13,977 nt of DNA from Candidatus Schekmanbacteria bacterium GWA2_38_11 (lineage in GTDB: Bacteria > Schekmanbacteria > GWA2-38-11), in assembly GCA_001790645.1 (NCBI GenBank), contig MGDB01000127.1, positions 22,025 to 36,001 of the forward strand, written 5' to 3'. The notes under the pieces are model-generated. The model did not search any database. It was given only the letters and a program-made list of their open reading frames with translations, and was not told the origin of the DNA. Each line of letters opens with the position of its first letter. Position 1 is the first letter of the stretch. Shown here piece after piece: positions 7,708 through 13,754 of the stretch. The translations under genes were made by a program, and so were the position numbers.

Positions 7708-8553
7708 ATGGTGAGACTTGATTGGAAGAAAGTAGACCAGATAATTGAGTGGGCATTGAATGAAGACGTTGGAATGGGAGATTTAACCACTGACGGGATA
7801 ATTGAAGAGGAAACCCAGGCGCGAGGAAAGATCATAGCAAAGGATGATCTTATTCTGGCTGGGATTGATCTTGTTCCCCGGATTTTTGAAAAATCACTGC
7901 TCACTTTTAACTTTAAACCCTTTTTCAAAGATGGGGATTTTGTTCCTAAAGGAGAACTAATAGAATTAATTGAGGGAAACGCAAAAGTTATTCTTACCTA
8001 CGAAAGGGTTGTTCTCAATTTTCTCCAGAGGTTATCAGGCATTGCAACCTATGCATCAAAGTTTGCTTCCCAGGTAGAGGGGACGAAGGCAAAAATTGTG
8101 GATACCCGTAAAACGACGCCTGGATGGCGGATGCTTGAGAAATATGCTGTTAAAATTGGCGGAGGAGAGAATCACAGGTTTGGTCTTTTTGATGCGGTAT
8201 TAATAAAGGACAACCATATAACCTTGTGTGGTGGAATAAAGGAGGCAGTGGAAAGAATACGGAACTTTATTCCTCCTTACTTGAAGGTCGAGGTTGAAGC
8301 TTCCAATTCAAAAGAGGTGCAGGATGCTCTTGAAGCCGGGGCTGAAATCATTTTGCTTGATAATATGAATGTAGATGAGTTAAGAGAGGCTGTAAAACTC
8401 ATAGGTGGAAAAACAGTGATTGAAGTATCCGGAGGGGTTAACCTTTCAAATATCAGGAAGATTGCAGAGATGGGGGTTGATCTTATATCAATTGGCGCAC
8501 TTACCCATTCAGCAACTGCAGTTGATATTAGTATGAAAGCGGAGAAGATGTAG
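7708..8553 (+). CDS. nadC: Nicotinate-nucleotide pyrophosphorylase (quinolinate phosphoribosyltransferase)
   Basis: Converts quinolinate and PRPP to nicotinate mononucleotide, CO2 and pyrophosphate in de novo NAD synthesis. It has 281 residues, the usual length. Diagnostic segments include ERVVLNFLQRLSGIAT (99-114), DTRKTTPGWR (132-141), GGGENHRFGL (151-160) and IKDNHI (166-171), which build the basic quinolinate and PRPP pocket; VEVEA, LLDNM and EVSGG strands of the barrel follow. The ATG is 2 bp beyond the valS stop, and its GAGGAG ribosome site lies inside the last valS codons, so it is co-transcribed with valS. nadA and nadB are not in the window. Confidence 0.97.
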   Translation: MVRLDWKKVDQIIEWALNEDVGMGDLTTDGIIEEETQARGKIIAKDDLILAGIDLVPRIFEKSLLTFNFKPFFKDGDFVPKGELIELIEGNAKVILTYERVVLNFLQRLSGIATYASKFASQVEGTKAKIVDTRKTTPGWRMLEKYAVKIGGGENHRFGLFDAVLIKDNHITLCGGIKEAVERIRNFIPPYLKVEVEASNSKEVQDALEAGAEIILLDNMNVDELREAVKLIGGKTVIEVSGGVNLSNIRKIAEMGVDLISIGALTHSATAVDISMKAEKM

Positions 8554-8559
8554 GAAGCG

Positions 8560-8612
8560 GGAAAACAAGTGGAAGTGCAAAATGCAAAATGAAAAGTGCA
8601 AAATTGATGTTT
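8560..8612 (+). repeat. Short direct repeats AGTGCAAAATG after nadC
   Basis: AGTGCAAAATG, GCAAAATGAAA and AGTGCAAAATT follow one another directly. Simple A-rich repeats; no function visible. Confidence 0.4.
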
Positions 8613-8627
8613 TAAAAGTGGTGTCCG

Positions 8628-8668
8628 ATCGTTCGGCTGAGGACTTTGACCGAACTCAGCCGAACGAT
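8628..8668 (+). terminator. Perfect 14-bp hairpin after nadC, terminator or REP
   Basis: ATCGTTCGGCTGAG (8628-8641) and CTCAGCCGAACGAT (8655-8668) pair perfectly around a 13-nt loop, about 75 bp past the nadC stop. It is followed by A/T-rich DNA without a real T tract. It may stabilise the nadC transcript 3' end or be a REP-type repeat; GTTCGGCTGAG hairpins are widespread in bacterial spacers. Confidence 0.5.
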
Positions 8669-8708
8669 TTAGATATTAGAATTTAGTATTTAATGAGATT
8701 AGAAAATT

Positions 8709-8779
8709 AGCGGGACAAAAATGTTCCGCTTACCTGCCTGTCGGCAGACAGGTCGATAGGCGGGGTTTTCTAACCCCGC
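8709..8779. repeat. Array of three hairpins in the kdsA leader
   Basis: Three stem-loops lie in series: AGCGGGACA/TGTTCCGCT (8709-8717/8722-8730, one wobble), ACCTGCCTG/CAGACAGGT (8732-8740/8745-8753, one mismatch) and GCGGGGTT/AACCCCGC (8760-8767/8772-8779, perfect). The third, with the adjoining TCGATAG, is a reversed copy of a module in the valS leader; the second resembles the CCTGCC hairpins at 1590 and 4501. A composite of dispersed repeat modules is the simplest reading. Confidence 0.6.
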
Positions 8780-8807
8780 TAAAAGGATTTTCAAAGAAAG
8801 TAATCCA

Positions 8808-9641
8808 ATGGTAACAACGACTGTAAAAGTAGGCAATATTGGAATTGGCAATGGGAATCCCTTTTTATTGATTGCTGGCCCCTGCGTAATTGAAAGCAGA
8901 AAGTCGTGTATAGAGATTGCAGCCAGACTAAAAGATTTGTGCCAGAAGGTCGATGTCCCACTGATTTTTAAAACTTCTTTTGACAAAGCAAATCGCTCCT
9001 CCGTCGATTCTTACAGAGGCCCTGGAATAGAAAAGGGGTTGGATGTTTTATCTGAGATTAAAGATAAGCTAAAACTTCCAGTCCTTTCAGATGTCCACAG
9101 AATTTCTGAAGTTGATAATGCCTCCAAGGTATTGGATGTAATACAGGTACCTGCTTTTTTATGCAGGCAGACGGATCTGCTTCAGGAAATCGCAAAGAAG
9201 GGAAAACCGATTAATATTAAAAAAGGACAGTTCCTTGCTCCGTGGGATACGAAAAACATAATTGAAAAAATCGAGCATAAAGGAAATAAGAAAATCCTTT
9301 TAACCGAGAGAGGCACTTCCTTTGGATACAACAACCTTGTGGTTGATTTCAGAGGGATTGCGATTATGCGCAGGTTTGGATACCCGGTAGGTTTTGATGC
9401 TACTCATAGCGTTCAACTCCCGGGCGGAGCAGGTAAGTCCTCTTCCGGAGAGAGAGAATTCGTAATGCCTCTCACAAGATCTGCTCTGGCTTTTGGCTGT
9501 GATTTTATCTATATGGAGGTTCACAAAAATCCTAAGAAAGCACTGTGTGATGGTCCTAACATGGTGGATTTAAAGGAACTTGAAAGAATTTTAAAAATTG
9601 GCAAAAGAATTGATAAATTAATTAAAGAGGAAGGATATTGA
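8808..9641 (+). CDS. kdsA: 3-deoxy-8-phosphooctulonate synthase (metal-dependent class)
   Basis: Condenses PEP with arabinose 5-phosphate to Kdo 8-phosphate, the precursor of the LPS inner-core sugar Kdo, so the organism likely has an LPS outer membrane. The 277-residue protein shows FKTSFDKANRSS (54-65), IQVPAFLCRQTDLL (112-125), NIKKGQFLAPWDTKN (136-150), FGYNNLVVDFRG (172-183) and DATHSVQLPGG (197-207). Cys26, His200, Glu237 and Asp248 align one-to-one, with constant offset of 15, with the metal ligands C11, H185, E222 and D233 of the Aquifex enzyme; the E. coli type has Asn in place of Cys. So this is the metal-dependent class. No strong ribosome site; three hairpins precede it. Its stop overlaps the acpS start. 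Confidence 0.97.
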   Translation: MVTTTVKVGNIGIGNGNPFLLIAGPCVIESRKSCIEIAARLKDLCQKVDVPLIFKTSFDKANRSSVDSYRGPGIEKGLDVLSEIKDKLKLPVLSDVHRISEVDNASKVLDVIQVPAFLCRQTDLLQEIAKKGKPINIKKGQFLAPWDTKNIIEKIEHKGNKKILLTERGTSFGYNNLVVDFRGIAIMRRFGYPVGFDATHSVQLPGGAGKSSSGEREFVMPLTRSALAFGCDFIYMEVHKNPKKALCDGPNMVDLKELERILKIGKRIDKLIKEEGY

Positions 9642-10072
9642 TAGTAGGGATAGGTATAGACCATATAGAAATATCAAGAATTAAGAAAATTATCAAGAAG
9701 GAAAAAGAAAAATTTCTGAAAAGGGTTTTCAGTGAGAGAGAGATAAAATATTGTGAAGGTAAAAGAAATAAATATCAGCACTACGCTGCAAGATTTACTG
9801 CAAAAGAGGCAGTATATAAAGCTCTCAGTCCTGAAGGTAAAGCAGCGCCAAAGGAAATAAGATGGAGGGATATTGAGGTTGTCAATAATGCATCAGGAAA
9901 ACCAGAGATTATATTACATAATAAGGCATTGTCCTTTGCAAAAAAAGTAAAGGTTTCAAAAATATTTCTCTCACTTTCCCACAATAGAGATTCAGCAATT
10001 TGTCAAGCTATTATTGAAGCAAACTCACATGAGTCATTACCTCACACGATAGCGCAAAAATTGGGATGCTAA
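9638..10072 (+). CDS. acpS: Holo-[acyl-carrier-protein] synthase
   Basis: Transfers the 4'-phosphopantetheine arm from CoA to apo-ACP for fatty-acid synthesis. It has 144 residues: GIGIDHIEISRI (4-15) with Asp8 and ARFTAKEAVYKAL (51-63) with Glu57, the Mg-binding pair; SGKPEIIL and LSLSHNRDSAICQAII complete the fold. The C-terminus carries about 15 extra residues. The start is a TTG whose bases overlap the kdsA stop (TTGA), with an AGAGGAAGG ribosome site just upstream inside kdsA; no ATG or GTG fits the conserved N-terminus. This suggests translational coupling to kdsA. Confidence 0.95.
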   Translation: MIVGIGIDHIEISRIKKIIKKEKEKFLKRVFSEREIKYCEGKRNKYQHYAARFTAKEAVYKALSPEGKAAPKEIRWRDIEVVNNASGKPEIILHNKALSFAKKVKVSKIFLSLSHNRDSAICQAIIEANSHESLPHTIAQKLGC

Positions 10073-10154
10073 AACCTCCCTTACCCCGGGGTAGGGGTGA
10101 CTAAAGTCGTCCATTTTCGGACCACCCTTTAAAAAAGAGGGCAGGGGGAGATTT
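10071..10154. repeat. GC-rich imperfect inverted-repeat element between acpS and the GHMP kinase gene
   Basis: Outer arms (10071-10086 and 10139-10154) match 11 of 16 as inverted repeats. Inside are the perfect palindrome TACCCCGGGGTA (10082-10093), a short GTCC/GGAC hairpin, and CCCTTTAAAAAAGAGGG. CCTCCCTTACCCC...GGGGGAG repeats of this style occur in spacers of various uncultivated bacteria. It starts at the acpS stop codon and fills most of the gap. Confidence 0.5.
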
Positions 10155-10170
10155 AAAGACTTTTAAAGAA

Positions 10171-11292
10171 ATGGATAAAGATAAAATCATCACAATTTCT
10201 GCACCTGGGAGGATCTGTCTTTTTGGGGAACATCAGGATTATTTTGGACTACCTGTCATTTCAGCTGCAGTTAATTTACGAATAAGAATAAAAGGAACCG
10301 GAAATAAGGATAGAGCACTTAAAATTGAAATGCCTGATATAGGAGAAAAAGAGGTAATTAAATTATCTACTAAAAATTTTACCCCTGAGAAGGAACGGGA
10401 TTATTTAAGGAGTTGTCTTACCGTTTTAACAAGATATGGATATAAATTTGATCAGGGATATGACTGCATAATTGAGAGCAGCATTCCAATTGGCAAAGGA
10501 GTATCAAGTTCATCTGCAATGGTAGCGGCATGGATCAAATTCCTCTTAACTATATCAAAGAGTAAAAAGGTAGTATCTGAAGAAGAATTAGCTGAGTTAG
10601 CATATCAGGCTGAGGTTAAAGAGTTTAACGAACCTGGAGGAATGCAGGACCATTATTGCGCAAGCTTAGGCGGATTGCTTTACATTGATTCCGGAAGCGA
10701 CGGGGATTCAGTAAAAAAGACAGAAGCTATAAGGCTTAAAATTAAACTGAACGGGTTTGTTATTGGTGATAGTCTGGTACAGAAAGACACAAAAGGAGTT
10801 TTAAATAGAATCAAAACAAATGTATATTCTGCAGTTGAAAAGATTAGAGAAGAATACAGGGCCTTTGATTTCCGGAAGACACAGATAGAAGAGATAAAAA
10901 AATTTTTAGGAAAATTACCTGAAGAACCAAGGTTAAAACTTGAAGCTACTTTCATGACAAGAGACTTAACCAGAGAAGTAAAGGGATTTATTGATAAAGG
11001 AGAGGTTTATGATGTATCTTTTGGAAGGTGGCTTGATAAACAGCATTCAATATTAAGAGATGGATTACAAATTTCCACAAAAAAGATAGAAGAGTTAATC
11101 CATACAGCAAAATCAGCAGGTGCTTTGGGGTGTAAGATTAATGGTTCCGGAGGTGGAGGTTGTTTTTTGGCTTTTGCTCCTGGTAAAGAGAATGAGGTTA
11201 TTGAAGCTATTGAGCAAGCAGACGGTAAGGGGCATAGGGTGAGTATTGACAGAGGAGTTGCTGTAGAAGGAGAGAATGATGCTTCTTCTTAG
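10171..11292 (+). CDS. GHMP-family sugar kinase, galactokinase-like
   Basis: A 373-residue ATP-dependent small-molecule kinase. Motif 1 is APGRICLFGEHQDYFGLPVI (11-30), close to the galactokinase signature GEHTDY but with Gln for Thr. Motif 2, GKGVSSSSAM (108-117), is the phosphate-binding loop. GGMQDHYCASLGG (156-168) supplies the likely catalytic base Asp160. Motif 3 is KINGSGGGGCFLA (322-334). Galactokinase or a kinase for a related sugar is most likely; mevalonate kinase is less likely given GEHQDY. The exact substrate cannot be assigned. The ribosome site is weak and follows the inverted-repeat element. The 3' end overlaps tsaD, so the two are co-transcribed. Confidence 0.85.
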   Translation: MDKDKIITISAPGRICLFGEHQDYFGLPVISAAVNLRIRIKGTGNKDRALKIEMPDIGEKEVIKLSTKNFTPEKERDYLRSCLTVLTRYGYKFDQGYDCIIESSIPIGKGVSSSSAMVAAWIKFLLTISKSKKVVSEEELAELAYQAEVKEFNEPGGMQDHYCASLGGLLYIDSGSDGDSVKKTEAIRLKIKLNGFVIGDSLVQKDTKGVLNRIKTNVYSAVEKIREEYRAFDFRKTQIEEIKKFLGKLPEEPRLKLEATFMTRDLTREVKGFIDKGEVYDVSFGRWLDKQHSILRDGLQISTKKIEELIHTAKSAGALGCKINGSGGGGCFLAFAPGKENEVIEAIEQADGKGHRVSIDRGVAVEGENDASS

Positions 11293-12313
11293 TATAGAGA
11301 GTTCTTGTGATGAAACTTCAACTGCTGTTCTTGAAGACGGATATAAAATAAAATCAAATATTGTTGCTTCTCAGGTAGAAATCCATAAGAGGTTTGGAGG
11401 AGTTGTTCCGGAGCTTGCTTCAAGGCAGCATTTAGAATCCATCATTCCAATAACTGAAGGGGCAATAAAAGAGGCCGGGATAAATTTAGAAAATATCGAG
11501 GCAGTAGCTGTTACGAAAGGGCCGGGGCTTATGGGTTCTCTCCTTGTTGGTCTCTCAGTAGCAAAAGCAATAGCTTTTGTCAGAGGAATCCCGTTTATTG
11601 GTGTAAACCATTTAGAGGGGCACCTGCTATCCATACTTTTAGAGAAGCCTGAGATAAAATTTCCTTATATTTCTTTAGTAGTATCAGGAGGGCATACAAA
11701 TCTTTATTTTGTTAAAGAAATTGGAAACTACAAGTTATTGGGCAAAAGTGTGGATGATGCAGCAGGTGAGGCATTTGATAAGGTAGCAAAGATGCTGGGT
11801 TTAGGTTATCCGGGTGGACCTGTAATTGATGAACTTTCAATGGAAGGGGATCCGGAAGCCATTCCTTTTCCAAGGGCTTATATGCAGGAAAAACCGTTCC
11901 ATTTCAGTTTTAGCGGGCTCAAGACCGCAGTGCTTTCTTATCTAAAAAAAAATGGACTATATGATGAAGAAACAAAACGTGCTAAGATTAAAAAGATTTC
12001 TAAAAAACATTTGTCTGATCTTGCAGCAAGTTTCGAGAAAGCAGTAGTAGATGTCTTGGTGGATAAGGCAATTGAGGCAGCAGATAAAAGGGAATGCTCT
12101 TCAATTGCCATAGCAGGAGGAGTTGCATGCAACAGGGGATTAAGATTAGAACTTAAGAAACGAGCTGATGAAAAAGGGTTAACTGTTTATTATCCAAGCA
12201 ATAAACTGTGTCTTGATAATGCAGCAATGGTTGGGATTGCAGGATACTTTAGGATTTTAAAAGGAGAAAGGGATAAGTTTGACCTTGATGCAACAGCAAG
12301 GCTTGAACTATAA
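11279..12313 (+). CDS. tsaD: tRNA N6-adenosine threonylcarbamoyltransferase
   Basis: Catalyses the final step of t6A37 formation in ANN-decoding tRNAs, moving threonylcarbamoyl from TC-AMP to adenine with TsaB and TsaE. Family motifs are LLLSIESSCDET at the start, NHLEGH with His111 and His115, VVSGGHTNLY, GEAFDKVAKMLGLGYPGGP, SFSGLKTAV, AGGVACNRGLR and CLDNAAMVG with Asp313 as third metal ligand. An ATGATG gives two possible starts (11276, 11279); 11279 is chosen because its AAGGAG spacing is 6 rather than 3 bp and it brings the histidines to the E. coli positions 111/115. It overlaps the GHMP kinase gene by 14 bp (17 from 11276). The stop runs into a hairpin with T tract. Confidence 0.97.
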   Translation: MLLLSIESSCDETSTAVLEDGYKIKSNIVASQVEIHKRFGGVVPELASRQHLESIIPITEGAIKEAGINLENIEAVAVTKGPGLMGSLLVGLSVAKAIAFVRGIPFIGVNHLEGHLLSILLEKPEIKFPYISLVVSGGHTNLYFVKEIGNYKLLGKSVDDAAGEAFDKVAKMLGLGYPGGPVIDELSMEGDPEAIPFPRAYMQEKPFHFSFSGLKTAVLSYLKKNGLYDEETKRAKIKKISKKHLSDLAASFEKAVVDVLVDKAIEAADKRECSSIAIAGGVACNRGLRLELKKRADEKGLTVYYPSNKLCLDNAAMVGIAGYFRILKGERDKFDLDATARLEL

Positions 12314-12341
12314 AAAAGTGTTCAAATATTGAACACTTTTT
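12313..12341 (+). terminator. tsaD terminator hairpin overlapping a palindromic regulatory site
   Basis: AAAAAGTGTTCAA (12313-12325) pairs perfectly with TTGAACACTTTTT (12329-12341) around a 3-nt loop, giving an A-tract/hairpin/T-tract terminator directly at the tsaD stop. The core also belongs to the 19-bp palindrome family that recurs upstream of the next sigma-54 promoter. Confidence 0.7.
12318..12336. promoter_or_regulatory. Site A: predicted enhancer site of a sigma-54 activator
   Basis: GTGTTCAAATATTGAACAC is a perfect palindrome centred about 100 bp before the -24 box of the PEP-CTERM gene, the usual enhancer distance. It matches sites B and C upstream of the second sigma-54 promoter. 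A further half-site (TTTACACAC, reverse GTGTGTAAA) lies 21 bp, two helical turns, downstream at about 12349-12357. Confidence 0.6.
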
Positions 12342-12425
12342 AAAAAAATTTACACACTTTTTTTAAAAATATATCCTCCAAAATATAAAACTATTAATCA
12401 ATTAAATTTCAAATTAAAAAATAGA

Positions 12426-12442
12426 TGGCATAACTATTGCAT
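12426..12442 (+). promoter_or_regulatory. Sigma-54 (RpoN) promoter of the PEP-CTERM gene
   Basis: TGGCATAACTATTGCAT has GG at 12427-12428 and GC at 12439-12440, the -24/-12 elements at exact spacing (TGGCAY-N5-TTGCA). It lies about 80 bp before the start codon. Confidence 0.85.
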
Positions 12443-12522
12443 ACTAAAAAACACAAAAGCATTTGTAAGGTTTAATTTTTCAGAACAAAATTAAGTTATA
12501 AGTTAAAGGAGGTGAAAGGATA

Positions 12523-13190
12523 GTGAAAATGAAAAAAGTATGGGTTTCTGGAATAGTGATTGTTTTAATGACCATGTTTTTGAGCTTTGGAACAGCCCAT
12601 GCTTTGGCCATTACTTCAGTGTTAGGTAGTGATGTGGATGGTTTGTTTGGTGCAGCAACATATAGTTTTTCAGACACCTTTGACTTTGATCCTTTTACAG
12701 GTCCGGATGGTACCATTTACTCATGGGTTAGGCCAGGTATAGATGCCGCTACCCTTGGCAACTATCTATATCTCTACCAGATAGTAGTTAATACCGCACC
12801 ACCTTCTTCAGACGTAGCAAGTGGTATTGCAATACCTTTTCTGGGTCTGATTACAAGTGTAAATGTAGGGGGCTCCGCTGCTGATGATGAATCTATTATA
12901 TTTCTGATTCAACAGGTATTAAGACGCCTTCCTTGGCGGATTTTAGTTTTGGCGAACTGACATTCATTTTTCTACCAAAAATTGGGTATGGAGAGAGCTC
13001 AAAAGTCTTTGGTGTTATATCAAGTCTTCCACCAGCTATTGTACCTTCTGGAGTACTAGATAATGGTAGCCTTGATACAGCTAATGTCTTCGCCCCTGGT
13101 TCTGTCACTGAACCCACAACCCTTTTACTCTTAGGTTCTGGTCTGATCGGGGTGGGCATTTTAGGGAGAAAGAGATTTAAAAAGAGGTAA
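12523..13190 (+). pseudogene. PEP-CTERM secreted protein gene interrupted by a frameshift
   Basis: The product would be an exported protein carrying a C-terminal PEP-CTERM sorting signal, recognised by an exosortase. A GTG start follows AAGGAGGT by 9 bp; an ATG lies two codons later. A signal peptide (about 1-27, ending TAHA|LA) leads into a Gly/Ser/Asp-rich beta-type region. In this frame a stop is reached at 12960, but codons in the -1 frame from 12891 continue with TGIKTPSLADFSFGELTF and end in the tripartite signal: VTEP, hydrophobic LLLLGSGLIGVGIL and basic GRKRFKKR. One extra base near 12901-12911 (for example in TTT) would restore a single protein of about 222 residues. It is either a real mutation or a consensus error. 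It sits behind a sigma-54 promoter. Confidence 0.85.
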
Positions 13191-13395
13191 CCTTTAATGA
13201 GTACAGGCTAAGAAATCCAGATAGGATACAGGTTGATCTTTATGGAACCTATTTGGATCCTTTGCTAAAAAACAAGCCTATTTCTGTAGGAGAAGGGATT
13301 TTAAAAAAATAAGATCAGGTTATTTAGTCCCAACAACAGTAAGAATAGTTATGGATTTAGAGAGCTTAAAAAGAACTTTTTTAGAACTCTTTTAA
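13181..13395 (+). pseudogene. Remnant of an AMIN-domain protein gene, frameshifted
   Basis: The frame from 13181, overlapping the end of the PEP-CTERM gene, reads KEVTFNEYRLRNPDRIQVDL and continues to a stop at 13310-13312. In the next frame it resumes as KKIRSGYLVPTTVRIVMDLE and stops at 13395. Joined through the A7 run (13303-13309; one A appears missing) this gives about 70 residues with the AMIN pattern: L-x-NPDRI-x-VDL, V-G-x-G-I-xx-IR-x-G, and VRIVMDL. AMIN domains direct periplasmic proteins such as AmiC and PilQ to the cell envelope. There is no start codon, ribosome site or catalytic domain, so it is a 5'-truncated relic, perhaps left by recombination beside the PEP-CTERM gene. Confidence 0.65.
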
Positions 13396-13437
13396 AGCAA
13401 AAATGAAAAATAACTCAAAGGATTGAAAATAAAGAAA

Positions 13438-13456
13438 GTGTCCAAAAAATGAACAT
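13438..13456. promoter_or_regulatory. Site B: predicted enhancer site
   Basis: GTGTCCAAAAAATGAACAT matches site A at 15 of 19 positions and keeps the GTGTYCA/TGAACA arms. Its centre is about 240 bp before the second -24 box. Confidence 0.5.
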
Positions 13457-13551
13457 TTTTTGTAAAAAAATTTTAAAAAATAACGGGTTATGTTATTGAT
13501 AATAAATAATATATTCTATAATAAAAAACTCTTTCATAAGTGACAATAAAA

Positions 13552-13570
13552 GTGTCATAATTTTGGACAC
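13552..13570. promoter_or_regulatory. Site C: predicted enhancer site
   Basis: GTGTCATAATTTTGGACAC, flanked by AAAA and TTTT as in site A; its reverse strand begins GTGTCCAAAA like site B. The centre is about 126 bp before the second -24 box. An overlapping TGACA-N7-TGTCA palindrome (13541-13557) adjoins it. Confidence 0.55.
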
Positions 13571-13685
13571 TTTTATTGAAAAATACTTAGAATTTTTGTA
13601 AATTTATTAACTCAGTTAACTCAGTAAAAAAATATTCTCTTAAAAATCAAATTGTTAAAAAATTAATTCATAAAAGAGAGTTTTG

Positions 13686-13702
13686 TGGCACATATGTTGC
13701 AT
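13686..13702 (+). promoter_or_regulatory. Sigma-54 (RpoN) promoter of the second secreted-protein gene
   Basis: TGGCACATATGTTGCAT is an essentially perfect -24/-12 promoter (TGGCAC-N5-TTGCA), 53 bp before the ATG at 13755. Confidence 0.9.
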
Positions 13703-13754
13703 ATAGTAAAGCATGGGAAGTGGTGTTGAGGTTTGATTTTTGAAGGAGATAAAA

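Larger units (their letters stand above)
13396..13754. other. A/T-rich regulatory spacer before the second secreted-protein gene
   Basis: No coding frame is supported. It holds two palindromic sites (13438-13456, 13552-13570), a sigma-54 promoter and A/T-rich DNA that could bend. Confidence 0.6.

Noticed and set aside
12891-12935. Programmed -1 frameshift in the PEP-CTERM gene
   Set aside because: No slippery heptamer in phase and no downstream stem of note; mutation or sequence error is simpler.
13303-13312. Transcriptional slippage at A7 rescuing the AMIN reading frame
   Set aside because: Possible in principle, but the fragment has no start codon or ribosome site, so rescue would not give a sensible protein.
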